A stretch of DNA of 10,062 bases, taken from NCBI GenBank assembly GCA_045602925.1, contig JAZSCN010000036.1:1-10062 (forward strand), written 5' to 3'. The stretch comes from UBA7477 sp045602925 (lineage in GTDB: Bacteria > Bacillota > Clostridia > Oscillospirales > Ruminococcaceae). Positions 1 to 4,664 of the stretch are shown here, one piece after another. Positions within the stretch are counted from its first letter, which is position 1; each line of letters opens with the position of its first letter. Made by a program: the position numbers and the translations under genes. The notes under the pieces are model-generated. The model did no database searches, was not told where the DNA came from, and worked only from the letters and a program-made list of their open reading frames with translations.

Positions 1-16
1 ACTGAGCTACTTCACC
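1..16 (-). tRNA. tRNA 5' end, cut by the window edge
   Basis: On the minus strand the first bases read GGTGAAG-TA-GCTCAGT. This is a seven-base acceptor strand, the conserved U8-A9 pair and the start of a D-arm. The anticodon and 3' half lie outside the window, so the isotype cannot be given. It follows the hairpin-rich region at 24-182. Confidence 0.75.
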
Positions 17-23
17 CCGTATG

Positions 24-182
24 GTTAGTCTCTTTCAGAGCCCGGACTAACACGCACTGAACGTGAGTATCTTTCGACTTTTCGACTCCATATTTCTTTA
101 TTTAAACTCACGAAACATAATAAATGAGTTTCTTACGTAAGGGTTGTGACTTCTAACGCAGGTCATTATATCACCTACTGCG
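24..182 (-). ncRNA. Non-coding stretch of consecutive hairpins
   Basis: There is no ORF between the HNH gene and the partial tRNA. Instead there are successive inverted repeats: GTTAGTC/GACTAAC (24-30/45-51), CACG/CGTG (51-54/62-65), AAACTCA/TGAGTTT (104-110/125-131), the palindrome CTTACGTAAG (132-141) and a CGCA-GGT/ACC-TGCG hairpin (157-182). A late-type box, TATAAATG on the minus strand, precedes it at 189-196. The layout matches the hairpin chains before the other tRNA groups, so I infer a structured transcript on the minus strand. The function is unknown. Confidence 0.5.
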
Positions 183-188
183 GAAAAC

Positions 189-196
189 ATTTATAG
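189..196 (-). promoter_or_regulatory. Late-type promoter box (TATAAATG)
   Basis: The minus strand reads TATAAATG just downstream of the HNH gene and upstream of the hairpin-rich region. It differs from the T4-type late box TATAAATA at one base. No start codon follows closely, so if it is used it would drive the hairpin/tRNA transcript. In AT-rich DNA a chance match is possible. Confidence 0.3.
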
Positions 197-221
197 CTGT
201 TTATCTTTACTAGCACCTTGT

Positions 222-809
222 TCAAGGGTGACTTAAATTTTTATATATTTCTTCCATGCGGACTCTATCCCAATCAGGATAATGCAATTCCATATGACAA
301 TTATGACATAATATTTGACATTTGGAAATTTCTTCACGCAATGACTCCATTGAGTGACTTGCAAACATACGAGAATCTAAACCATAAGATTTAGTATGTT
401 CATCTCGATGATGAAAACATAAAGCAGCTAAATTTTTATTATAACCGCATACTTCGCATTTGCATCCTAATTCTTCAAGAAGGATAAACTTCTTTTTACG
501 TCCGCGATCGGCATGATATGAAATTTCTCCATCAGTATTTCCTTTAAAATATCTTTTATTATTTTGAGCAAAATACTTTACTTTACAAGTCTTAGAGCAA
601 TAAAAACGTTGATTACCACTTAAAGGTTGACCACAAAACTTACATACATCATGTCGTCTTATATCGGACGTTTTTAAACCGTATAATCTCATTTTCTTTC
701 TAACAGTAGAAAATGAATGATTAAGTTTATGAGCAATTTCCTTAACTGTATATCCTTCGATTAAGAGTTTTTCTATATCTTCTTTGGGAATTTTTATTTC
801 TTGTGGCAT
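222..809 (-). CDS. Free-standing HNH endonuclease with N-terminal helix-turn-helix
   Basis: This 195 aa protein resembles phage HNH homing-type endonucleases. Residues 10-45 look like a helix-turn-helix DNA-binding segment (TVKEIAHKLNHSFSTVRKKM). Residues 56-75 form a four-cysteine zinc knuckle (C56, C59, C71, C75). The catalytic HNH/treble-clef region spans 115-176, with C118-x2-C121, H133-H134, C168-H-N-C171 and H176. Such enzymes cut DNA and spread themselves between related phages. Its position between tRNA genes and hairpin RNAs is typical of selfish genes in tRNA clusters. The ATG at 809 lies 6 nt after a GATAAATA box, and there is no Shine-Dalgarno sequence. The family assignment is firm; the cleavage target is unknown. 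Confidence 0.9.
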   Translation of the reverse strand: MPQEIKIPKEDIEKLLIEGYTVKEIAHKLNHSFSTVRKKMRLYGLKTSDIRRHDVCKFCGQPLSGNQRFYCSKTCKVKYFAQNNKRYFKGNTDGEISYHADRGRKKKFILLEELGCKCEVCGYNKNLAALCFHHRDEHTKSYGLDSRMFASHSMESLREEISKCQILCHNCHMELHYPDWDRVRMEEIYKNLSHP

Positions 810-815
810 ATACTC

Positions 816-823
816 TATTTATC
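816..823 (-). promoter_or_regulatory. Late-type promoter box before the HNH gene (GATAAATA)
   Basis: The minus strand reads GATAAATA, one mismatch from TATAAATA, and ends 6 nt before the ATG of the HNH gene. The same placement is seen at the other late-type genes. Confidence 0.45.
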
Positions 824-856
824 ATAAAGTTTATGAATTATTTCATAAAAACCGAA

Positions 857-928
857 TAGGCCCGCTTGGATTCGAACCAAGAGTCAAGCCGTTATGAGCG
901 GCACGCTTTACCCTTAAGCTACAAGCCC
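857..928 (-). tRNA. tRNA with CAU anticodon (Met, or Ile2)
   Basis: The acceptor GGGCTTG pairs with CGGGCCT, with a G1·U72 wobble. The D-arm is GCTTAAGGGTAAAGC, the anticodon loop CTCATAA gives CAU, and the T-arm is CTTGG-TTCGAAT-CCAAG. The discriminator is A and CCA is not encoded. CAU may read AUG, or AUA if C34 is modified to lysidine; sequence alone does not decide. Confidence 0.92.
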
Positions 929-963
929 TTTACCATCAATTACTTATGTAATTAATTATAAAA

Positions 964-1047
964 TACGTGCCGTGGGAGTTGAACCCACATCGTTGGAACC
1001 CCAACACGGATTAAAAGTCCGTTACATAACCGCTCTGTCAGACACGC
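964..1047 (-). tRNA. Class II tRNA with UUU (Lys) anticodon
   Basis: The acceptor GCGTGTC pairs with GGCACGT (G1·U72), and the discriminator is A. The anticodon arm ACGGA-CTTTTAA-TCCGT gives UUU, which reads Lys AAA. The variable region is about 17 nt with a GTTGG/CCAAC hairpin, and the D-arm (AGAGCGGTTA) resembles Ser/Tyr tRNAs. Bacterial Lys tRNAs are normally class I, so anticodon and body disagree. The T-arm is GTGGG-TTCAACT-CCCAC. There is no encoded CCA. The actual charging is uncertain. Confidence 0.85.
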
Positions 1048-1100
1048 TTTTTATTTTTTATCAACCACTACTAAGCAGCTGACATGATAATAATGTATCT

Positions 1101-1108
1101 GTTCTGAT
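1101..1108 (-). promoter_or_regulatory. ATCAGAAC promoter-like motif before tRNAs UUU and CAU
   Basis: The minus strand reads ATCAGAAC, followed 8 nt later by TATTAT. It sits between the UCU tRNA and the UUU tRNA, in the loop of a short inverted repeat (AATAATG/CATTATT). The same octamer in the same orientation precedes other tRNA and hairpin units, so I infer a phage promoter element. Confidence 0.5.
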
Positions 1109-1119
1109 TCATTATTGAG

Positions 1120-1203
1120 CATCCTCAGAAGGATTCGAACCTTCAATGGGCTCGCGCCCGACGGTTTAGAAGACCGTTCCAGTATCCATTGTGGCATGAG
1201 GAC
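1120..1203 (-). tRNA. Class II tRNA with UCU (Arg) anticodon
   Basis: The acceptor GTCCTCA pairs with TGAGGAT (G1·U72), and the discriminator is G. The anticodon arm ACGGT-CTTCTAA-ACCGT gives UCU (Arg AGA). A GGGC-GCGA-GCCC hairpin makes a long variable arm, and the D-stem is a short CCA/TGG. G73 plus a long variable arm are serine-type features, which conflict with an Arg anticodon. The T-arm is GAAGG-TTCGAAT-CCTTC. CCA is not encoded. Confidence 0.85.
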
Positions 1204-1213
1204 ATTAGTTGAC

Positions 1214-1623
1214 ACATCAAAAGCACTTTTCTCATTAAGCTATACCGAATTTCCGGCATCAGGAATCTCACCTGAAACTCTTTGATGTGCTAGCCGATTT
1301 TTAGCGCGAGGACTAATCGACTAAACCTCGGGTCTCTTACACATTTCTGCCAGGTGGAGCCCGACCTGTATTTCAACGTGCCACGTTCGCACGATTAGTT
1401 ATTATGTTATTGGTCCTTCGACCTCACCAGCATAACGCGTCTTGGTGCGCCCTATTTTAGACTTAGGAGACAGATAAAGAAATCACAAGTATAGGTTAGG
1501 ATTTCCATGATTAATTTTTATCGCGCAAAATCCAGCGCTGTTCCGACGTGGTTTCTTCCTTGCTCATTGTACTTCTGAGGAAGTGGTGGCCGGTCCCACC
1601 GGTTAGTACCAGTTGCTTGGTAC
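1214..1623 (-). ncRNA. Long chain of hairpins upstream of the UCU tRNA
   Basis: About 410 nt lack a good ORF but hold at least ten strong helices. In minus-strand order they are GTACCA/TGGTAC (1606-1623), GGTGG/CCACC (1585-1600), CTTCCT/AGGAAG (1555-1583), GCGC/GCGC (1523-1538), TTATG/CATAA enclosing GGTC/GACC (1402-1435), CGTGC/GCACG (1377-1393), CAGGT/ACCTG (1351-1368), CGAGG/CCTCG (1307-1330), and ACATCAAA/TTTGATGT (1214-1288), which closes three smaller hairpins like a cloverleaf. The stretch is richer in GC than neighbouring genes. An ATCAGAAC motif lies just upstream. It matches neither tmRNA nor RNase P RNA by the landmarks I checked. Part overlaps a possible 50 aa ORF. Confidence 0.6.
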
Positions 1624-1670
1624 AGTTTAATAATATCTTTGTTCTGATCCAGGTAGCAAGTACCCTTCAT
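1518..1670 (-). CDS. Possible small protein, 50 aa (doubtful)
   Basis: The ORF starts ATG AAG GGT and ends TAA. The peptide begins MKGTCYLDQNKDIIKLYQAT and continues with no known motif. It could be real: its GC-rich third positions resemble those of the plus-strand genes at the right end. Against this, it coincides with several perfect hairpins of the structured region, and the ATCAGAAC motif falls inside it. It follows the terminator at 1690-1722. I cannot tell whether this is coding or structured RNA; both could be true. Confidence 0.3.
   Translation of the reverse strand: MKGTCYLDQNKDIIKLYQATGTNRWDRPPLPQKYNEQGRNHVGTALDFAR
1641..1648 (-). promoter_or_regulatory. ATCAGAAC motif before the long hairpin chain
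   Basis: The minus strand reads ATCAGAAC, followed by AAAGATATTATTAAACTG and then the first hairpin. The position suits a promoter for the hairpin chain and the UCU tRNA. The motif also falls inside a possible 50 aa ORF, where it would encode part of Asp-Gln-Asn, so it is weaker than the intergenic copies. Confidence 0.4.
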
Positions 1671-1689
1671 CTTTAACGTATTTTCAGTA

Positions 1690-1722
1690 ATAAAAACGGC
1701 AGGGTTTTTTAGTCCTGCCGTT
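1690..1722 (-). terminator. Intrinsic terminator
   Basis: ACGGCAGG (1696-1703) pairs with CCTGCCGT (1714-1721), and a TTTTTATT tract follows on the minus strand. It would end transcription of the late-type genes 3107-1754 before the hairpin/tRNA unit. A run of A on the other side means it may also act weakly on the plus strand. Confidence 0.8.
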
Positions 1723-1753
1723 AGTACTATGAAAATCTACTAGATAAAAAGAA

Positions 1754-1816
1754 TCAACTAAACGGCAGGGGCTGTCGCTTTAAAAACCATTTAATTGTTC
1801 TTTTTATTGTCATCAT
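1754..1816 (-). CDS. Micro-ORF, 20 aa, basic peptide
   Basis: The peptide is MMTIKRTIKWFLKRQPLPFS and ends in TGA. It is short, basic and amphipathic. Support comes from its upstream sequence: TTTAAGTATAAAT is identical to that before the 187 aa gene, and the second start (ATGACAATAAAAAG) resembles that gene's start (ATGACAAAAAAG). A terminator follows 30 nt later. It may be a real late peptide or a truncated copy of the neighbouring gene start. Confidence 0.4.
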   Translation of the reverse strand: MMTIKRTIKWFLKRQPLPFS

Positions 1817-1819
1817 ATA

Positions 1820-1827
1820 TATTTATA
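1820..1827 (-). promoter_or_regulatory. Late-type promoter box (TATAAATA)
   Basis: This is an exact TATAAATA on the minus strand, 3 nt before the ATG of the 20 aa micro-ORF. It overlaps the end of the 187 aa gene. The 13 bases TTTAAGTATAAAT are shared with the box at 2397-2404. Confidence 0.55.
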
Positions 1828-1828
1828 C

Positions 1829-2392
1829 TTAAAATAATCCAAAAATCTTTTTCTTTTGCTTTTTAGGAACATTATTTCCCCTTGCTTCATCTGAACCATG
1901 AAGAGCATCATGATAAGAAGTAGCGTTGGTACCAGTAGTATCATAAAGATTAACATCATCAAGTATTGACTGGTTAAACCATTCCCATTTTTCTCTATCA
2001 TTCTTCAACTCAGGAGTCTGAATACCCATTTTCTTTGCGACATAATATGCAATATCACCTGCGCCAGGGTTAGGACCTCCACGTGTACTTTCTAAACCGC
2101 CATTTTTATAGGTATTAATAAGAATTTTTATTTCTTCTGGATCAGTATCATACTGCCCTACATCATATTTCATAATAGCAGCAAGAAGGTGTTTAGCTAT
2201 TTCTTTATCATCTTTATTTTTTAAATCAGGTATACCATCTTTAAGATAATTTATATCAAATCTAATAGCATTGCCTTTGCTATAAACATTCTTTAACCAG
2301 TCACTACATGTTTCTGGTAAATTACCTTCTATGAGCAAATTATCCATTTCAATTTGTTCAATAAGAAAATCAATTTCTGTCTTTTTTGTCAT
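1829..2392 (-). CDS. Unknown late-type protein, 187 aa
   Basis: I do not recognise this protein. It is acidic and soluble, has no membrane segment, and ends in a lysine-rich tail (PKKQKKKIFGLF). The N-terminus MTKKTEIDFLIEQIE...LLIEG forms an amphipathic helix like those of two other proteins here (2412-3107 and 7814-8314). LLIE|G matches the (L/I)xE|(A/G) cleavage pattern of T4-type prohead proteases. This suggests, as inference only, an internal virion protein with a capsid-targeting propeptide. The ATG lies 4 nt after a TATAAATG box with no Shine-Dalgarno sequence. It starts 19 nt after the stop of the 231 aa gene and is probably transcribed partly with it. Confidence 0.85.
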   Translation of the reverse strand: MTKKTEIDFLIEQIEMDNLLIEGNLPETCSDWLKNVYSKGNAIRFDINYLKDGIPDLKNKDDKEIAKHLLAAIMKYDVGQYDTDPEEIKILINTYKNGGLESTRGGPNPGAGDIAYYVAKKMGIQTPELKNDREKWEWFNQSILDDVNLYDTTGTNATSYHDALHGSDEARGNNVPKKQKKKIFGLF

Positions 2393-2396
2393 AATA

Positions 2397-2404
2397 CATT
2401 TATA
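2397..2404 (-). promoter_or_regulatory. Late-type promoter box (TATAAATG)
   Basis: The minus strand reads TTTAAGTATAAATG and then TATT-ATG, so the box ends 4 nt before the start codon of the 187 aa gene. If it acts as a -10 element, the transcript would begin at or next to the ATG. Confidence 0.5.
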
Positions 2405-2411
2405 CTTAAAT

Positions 2412-3107
2412 TTACTTTGATTCTATTTTTTCTTTCTTTGCATAAAGTTCTTTAAGACGTGCTTCTAACTCTGCAATTTCGCTGTTAATCTTATTGAGTC
2501 TATTCGTTTTAATTTTTTCGCTACGAGCAGAAGATTCTTCAGGACTAAGAGTATTTGCCAAGCTAATCTTAAAAATAATTAAGCCACTACGATTATGCTG
2601 AGAATCATAAACTTGAACATAAACAGCTGTATATTTTTTCTTATTTCTAGTAAATGATTTCTTTTTGAGTTCGCTACTTCCAATTGTACAATTAATTTTT
2701 TCACCATCTTCAGTTACTAACATTAATTCCGCTGTTCTAGTTGCATCATTCCAAGCCTTACGAGCAGCTTTACCATAAAGACGAGGACCAACATTTCTTG
2801 TTTTATATACAGGCCCTTGCTCTCTGAATGATGCAGCTGAATCGAGTTCTTTTGTGTGTTCATATGGTTGATATGAAAAATTCTCATCATCGAAAGCTGA
2901 TTCTGCTGTAGTACATCTTATTGCATTGTCAATTGGTTCACCTGAAGGCAAGTAAAGCACCTCAGTACCAGGTTGCAAAAATGCCTTAAGAATACCTTTA
3001 GCTGAAGGATTATAACCAGAAAATGTCTGTTCTGCATTAAACAAAAGAGTATCATCACTTGACGTATTTTCAATCAAATAAATTAAATTATCTATTTCTT
3101 TAGACAT
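2412..3107 (-). CDS. Unknown late-type protein with C-terminal coiled coil, 231 aa
   Basis: I do not recognise this protein. It begins MSKEIDNLIYLIENTSSDDT, an amphipathic N-terminal helix like those of the 187 aa and 166 aa proteins. The middle is mixed and soluble. The last 35 or so residues (from about 196) form a charged heptad-like coiled coil (KINSEIAELEARLKELYAKK), suggesting oligomerisation. There is no signal peptide or membrane segment. It is the first gene after the strong terminator at 3131-3151, and its ATG is 6 nt after a TGTAAATA box. I infer a late, possibly virion-associated product. Confidence 0.85.
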   Translation of the reverse strand: MSKEIDNLIYLIENTSSDDTLLFNAEQTFSGYNPSAKGILKAFLQPGTEVLYLPSGEPIDNAIRCTTAESAFDDENFSYQPYEHTKELDSAASFREQGPVYKTRNVGPRLYGKAARKAWNDATRTAELMLVTEDGEKINCTIGSSELKKKSFTRNKKKYTAVYVQVYDSQHNRSGLIIFKISLANTLSPEESSARSEKIKTNRLNKINSEIAELEARLKELYAKKEKIESK

Positions 3108-3113
3108 ATATTT

Positions 3114-3121
3114 TATTTACA
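3114..3121 (-). promoter_or_regulatory. Late-type promoter box (TGTAAATA)
   Basis: The minus strand reads TGTAAATA, one mismatch from TATAAATA, 6 nt before the ATG of the 231 aa gene and directly after a terminator. A gene just downstream of a terminator needs its own promoter, which supports this box. Confidence 0.5.
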
Positions 3122-3124
3122 AAA

Positions 3125-3157
3125 AAAAAAATCACCGGAAAAACCGGTGATTTTTTA
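3125..3157 (-). terminator. Strong intrinsic terminator, likely bidirectional
   Basis: ATCACCGG (3131-3138) pairs with CCGGTGAT (3144-3151) around an A/T loop. Long A and T runs lie on both sides, with about a dozen T on the minus strand. It ends the Gly-Ser-Leu-Val tRNA unit and insulates the 231 aa gene. Confidence 0.92.
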
Positions 3158-3183
3158 TTATGAAAATAGAAAACTACAAAGAC

Positions 3184-3249
3184 TCGACACTAATTTCTCT
3201 AGTACGTATTATTCAGATATGTAAGAAAAAGGTTTGCTGTATGTGCCGA
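3184..3249 (-). ncRNA. TACAGC-family RNA element downstream of tRNA-Val
   Basis: On the minus strand TCGGCAC pairs with GTGTCGA (one G·U), and TACAGC follows the 5' strand after one base. This is the arrangement seen at 3330-3400, 5835-5949 and 8559-8618. The G·U pair forms only in minus-strand RNA. Unlike the others it lies 3' of a tRNA, between tRNA-Val and the terminator. The helix is weaker, so this is the least certain member. Confidence 0.4.
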
Positions 3250-3251
3250 AA

Positions 3252-3323
3252 TACCCGCGGACAGATTCGAACTGCCGACCAATTCGGTGTAAACGAACCG
3301 CTCTACCACTGAGCTACACGGGC
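3252..3323 (-). tRNA. tRNA-Val(UAC)
   Basis: The acceptor GCCCGTG pairs with CGCGGGT (G1·U72), and the discriminator is A. The D-arm is GCTCAGTGGTAGAGC. The anticodon stem GTTCG/CGAAT closes loop TTTACAC, giving UAC. The T-arm is GGCAG-TTCGAAT-CTGTC. CCA is not encoded. A structured element ends 6 nt upstream. Confidence 0.93.
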
Positions 3324-3329
3324 AGATAC

Positions 3330-3400
3330 TAGACGCTGATTAATGTATCGTTTAAAAGACGATTCCTTATGATAGGTAATTGATTGCTGTAAGCGTCTTA
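3330..3400 (-). ncRNA. TACAGC-family RNA element with a Lys-like anticodon arm
   Basis: On the minus strand AGACGC pairs with GCGTCT (3393-3398/3331-3336), and TACAGC follows the 5' strand directly. Inside, ATCGT-CTTTTAA-ACGAT (3347-3363) forms a five-pair stem with the seven-base loop of tRNA-Lys(UUU). A smaller CCT/AGG hairpin precedes it. The element ends in TCTAG, 6 nt before tRNA-Val. There is no acceptor or T-arm, so it is not a tRNA. A decoy or a processing or regulatory leader are possible roles. Confidence 0.55.
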
Positions 3401-3450
3401 AAATACCTTCAGCTTCCACTGTTTAATCGACAGGTGCTGTGTAGTATTAA

Positions 3451-3535
3451 TACAGAAGAAAGGACTCGAACCTTCACGGGATTTCTCCCATAACATCCTT
3501 AGTGTTACGTGTCTCGCCAATTCCACCACTTCTGC
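3451..3535 (-). tRNA. tRNA-Leu(AAG)
   Basis: This is a class II tRNA. The acceptor GCAGAAG pairs with CTTCTGT (G1·U72), and the discriminator is A. The anticodon arm TAACA-CTAAGGA-TGTTA gives AAG. The variable hairpin is GGGA-GAAA-TCCC and the T-arm GAAGG-TTCGAGT-CCTTT. A34 is unusual for a bacterial Leu tRNA and would need conversion to inosine to read widely. CCA is not encoded. Confidence 0.92.
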
Positions 3536-3568
3536 ATATATAACTTATTAATATTCAATAAGTTAGAG

Positions 3569-3654
3569 CGGGCGCAGAGGGACTCGCACCCCCAAAGGCT
3601 TTCTAGGCCCCGACGATTTTCAAGATCGCTTCCTCATCTAGCCGGATTACGCCC
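3569..3654 (-). tRNA. tRNA-Ser(UGA)
   Basis: This is a class II tRNA. The acceptor GGGCGTA pairs with TGCGCCC, and the discriminator G is typical of serine. The anticodon arm GCGAT-CTTGAAA-ATCGT gives UGA. It has a long variable arm, and the T-arm is GGGGG-TGCGAGT-CCCTC, with U55 replaced by G in the loop. CCA is not encoded. Confidence 0.9.
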
Positions 3655-3671
3655 CAATATTTCATATTTAG

Positions 3672-3743
3672 TGCGACAGCACCGATTCGAACGGAGATTT
3701 CAAGGATCGGAAAACCTGCGGGCTACCGTTACCCCACTATCGC
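3672..3743 (-). tRNA. tRNA-Gly(UCC), imperfect anticodon stem
   Basis: The acceptor GCGATAG pairs with CTGTCGC, and the discriminator is A. The D-arm is GGG-GTAACGGTAG-CCC. The loop TTTCCGA gives UCC, but the stem CAGGT/TCCTT pairs at only three of five positions. The T-arm CTCCG-TTCGAAT-CGGTG has one mismatch. All arm lengths are standard, with a 5 nt variable loop. CCA is not encoded. Confidence 0.82.
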
Positions 3744-3775
3744 TTTATTTATGAGTTATTTATCGACCATACCCT

Positions 3776-3916
3776 ATAACTAGTTTTATCCGGTTATAAG
3801 ACGCTCATTACCGTCGCCATGGACGTAATCAACAGATTACGCTCCCCATGGATATGTGTAGTTTTTCTGAACACTCATGTTCGCCTCAGCTACCAAAGCA
3901 CCTGTATTCTCACAGG
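3776..3916 (-). ncRNA. Hairpin chain upstream of tRNA-Gly
   Basis: There is no ORF here. Successive helices in minus-strand order are CCTGT/ACAGG (3901-3916), GAACA/TGTTC (3869-3882), a long hairpin CCATGG...CCATGG enclosing CGTAATC/GATTACG with a four-base loop (3817-3851), GACG/CGTC (3800-3815) and ATAAC/GTTAT (3776-3797). An ATCAGAAC promoter-like motif lies 35 nt upstream and tRNA-Gly 30 nt downstream. I infer a structured RNA, or a long processed leader of the tRNA transcript. Confidence 0.55.
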
Positions 3917-3930
3917 CTTAGTTGCAACAC

Positions 3931-3958
3931 TGTAAAATTAATTTATATTAGTTCTGAT
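3931..3958 (-). promoter_or_regulatory. ATCAGAAC promoter of the Gly-Ser-Leu-Val tRNA unit
   Basis: The minus strand reads ATCAGAAC (3951-3958), ten bases, then TAATTTTAC. TAATTTT resembles the Bacteroidota -7 box TAnnTTTG. The copy at 5966 has the same octamer, spacing and TAATTTTA box, which is strong internal support. The motif abuts the stop codon of the upstream gene. Confidence 0.6.
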
Positions 3959-4432
3959 TTAATTAGAAGTATTATATTGCTTTAACAGTTTTATCTCTCT
4001 ACTATACTTTTTAAGTGTATTTTTGCCTTGCGGTGTAAAAAACAAATAATACTGGGCTAAATGAAACGTCTCTGATGCATGAGGGCATGACATATGACGA
4101 GCATTATTGAAATTATATATTTCACCATCTGCTCCTATAAAACTAGCAGACCCCTTTCCCGCCCCATATGGAGTACAATTTTTTCTATTAATCTTAACCA
4201 TACCAGTTGAACCACCAAAATGGTCAGCAGGGTAATAATCACTCAATAATCCATAGTACTCACATAAGACGCCCCATCTAAATTCATCATATCTTAAACA
4301 ATCTTTAATTTCCTTTAAAGTTTCTTTTGCTATAGAAAATTTAGGTTGATTAAGTTTAGGTGGATTAAAAGGTGCAGCTTCACTTAAAGTGATGCAACAA
4401 CCAAAAAGAATAATGTATAATAGTTTCTTCAT
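3959..4432 (-). CDS. Secreted or lipid-anchored unknown protein, 157 aa
   Basis: I do not recognise the mature domain. The N-terminus MKKLLYIILFGCCITLSEAA is a signal peptide; LFGC could be a lipobox with Cys12 as the lipidated residue, although SEA|A also allows ordinary cleavage. The mature part has several cysteines (DCL, LCE, NCT, SCPHA) that could form disulfides, and conserved-looking stretches such as HMSCPHASETFHLAQ. I chose the ATG at 4432 because it follows the TM2 gene's stop by one base; an upstream in-frame ATG would run back into that gene. It is the last gene of a four-gene operon of membrane or exported proteins, so an envelope role is likely. Confidence 0.8.
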   Translation of the reverse strand: MKKLLYIILFGCCITLSEAAPFNPPKLNQPKFSIAKETLKEIKDCLRYDEFRWGVLCEYYGLLSDYYPADHFGGSTGMVKINRKNCTPYGAGKGSASFIGADGEIYNFNNARHMSCPHASETFHLAQYYLFFTPQGKNTLKKYSREIKLLKQYNTSN

Positions 4433-4433
4433 A

Positions 4434-4664
4434 TTAAGCAAACTTCTTACCATCACCATCAGTTGTAACAAAAATTGCCTCAAGTATATTCAAAGGAATC
4501 ATAATCCAAGCAAGATACCCAAAGGATATAAGTGTCAAAATAAGTTGACAAATAGCTCTAAAATTATGTCCTGCATAAAAATTGTGTATTCCTAACTGAC
4601 CGAAGAAAATAGATAAGAGCACAAACAACCATCTAAATCTATCTGAATTATTCATTGTTAACAT
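4434..4664 (-). CDS. TM2-domain membrane protein, 76 aa
   Basis: The protein carries a TM2 domain: after a short polar N-terminus, the segment with G22, G25, H27, F29, Y30 and G32 matches the family's GxxGxHxFYxG pattern, followed by a second helix (about 36-65). TM2 proteins are small two-helix membrane proteins of largely unknown function, common in bacteria and some phages. The ATG at 4664 overlaps the preceding gene by 17 nt; a second ATG at 4655 sits on its stop codon. A CAGAAC-TATAAATC sequence lies just upstream but inside that gene, so its role is doubtful. The next gene starts one base after the stop, indicating coupling. Confidence 0.88.
   Translation of the reverse strand: MLTMNNSDRFRWLFVLLSIFFGQLGIHNFYAGHNFRAICQLILTLISFGYLAWIMIPLNILEAIFVTTDGDGKKFA

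Noticed and set aside
1214..1288. Hammerhead ribozyme or extra tRNA in the cloverleaf-like domain
   Set aside because: CTGATG is present but the hammerhead core does not follow; no T-loop or U33-type anticodon loop is found, so it is not a tRNA.
1214..1623. tmRNA or RNase P RNA
   Set aside because: No tag-peptide frame with a tRNA-Ala-like end, and no RNase P signatures such as the GAGGAAAGTCC or ACAGAA elements.
3509..3754. Plus-strand frame of 81 codons
   Set aside because: It lies entirely across the tRNA genes Leu, Ser and Gly on the other strand; the peptide is an Arg-rich shadow.
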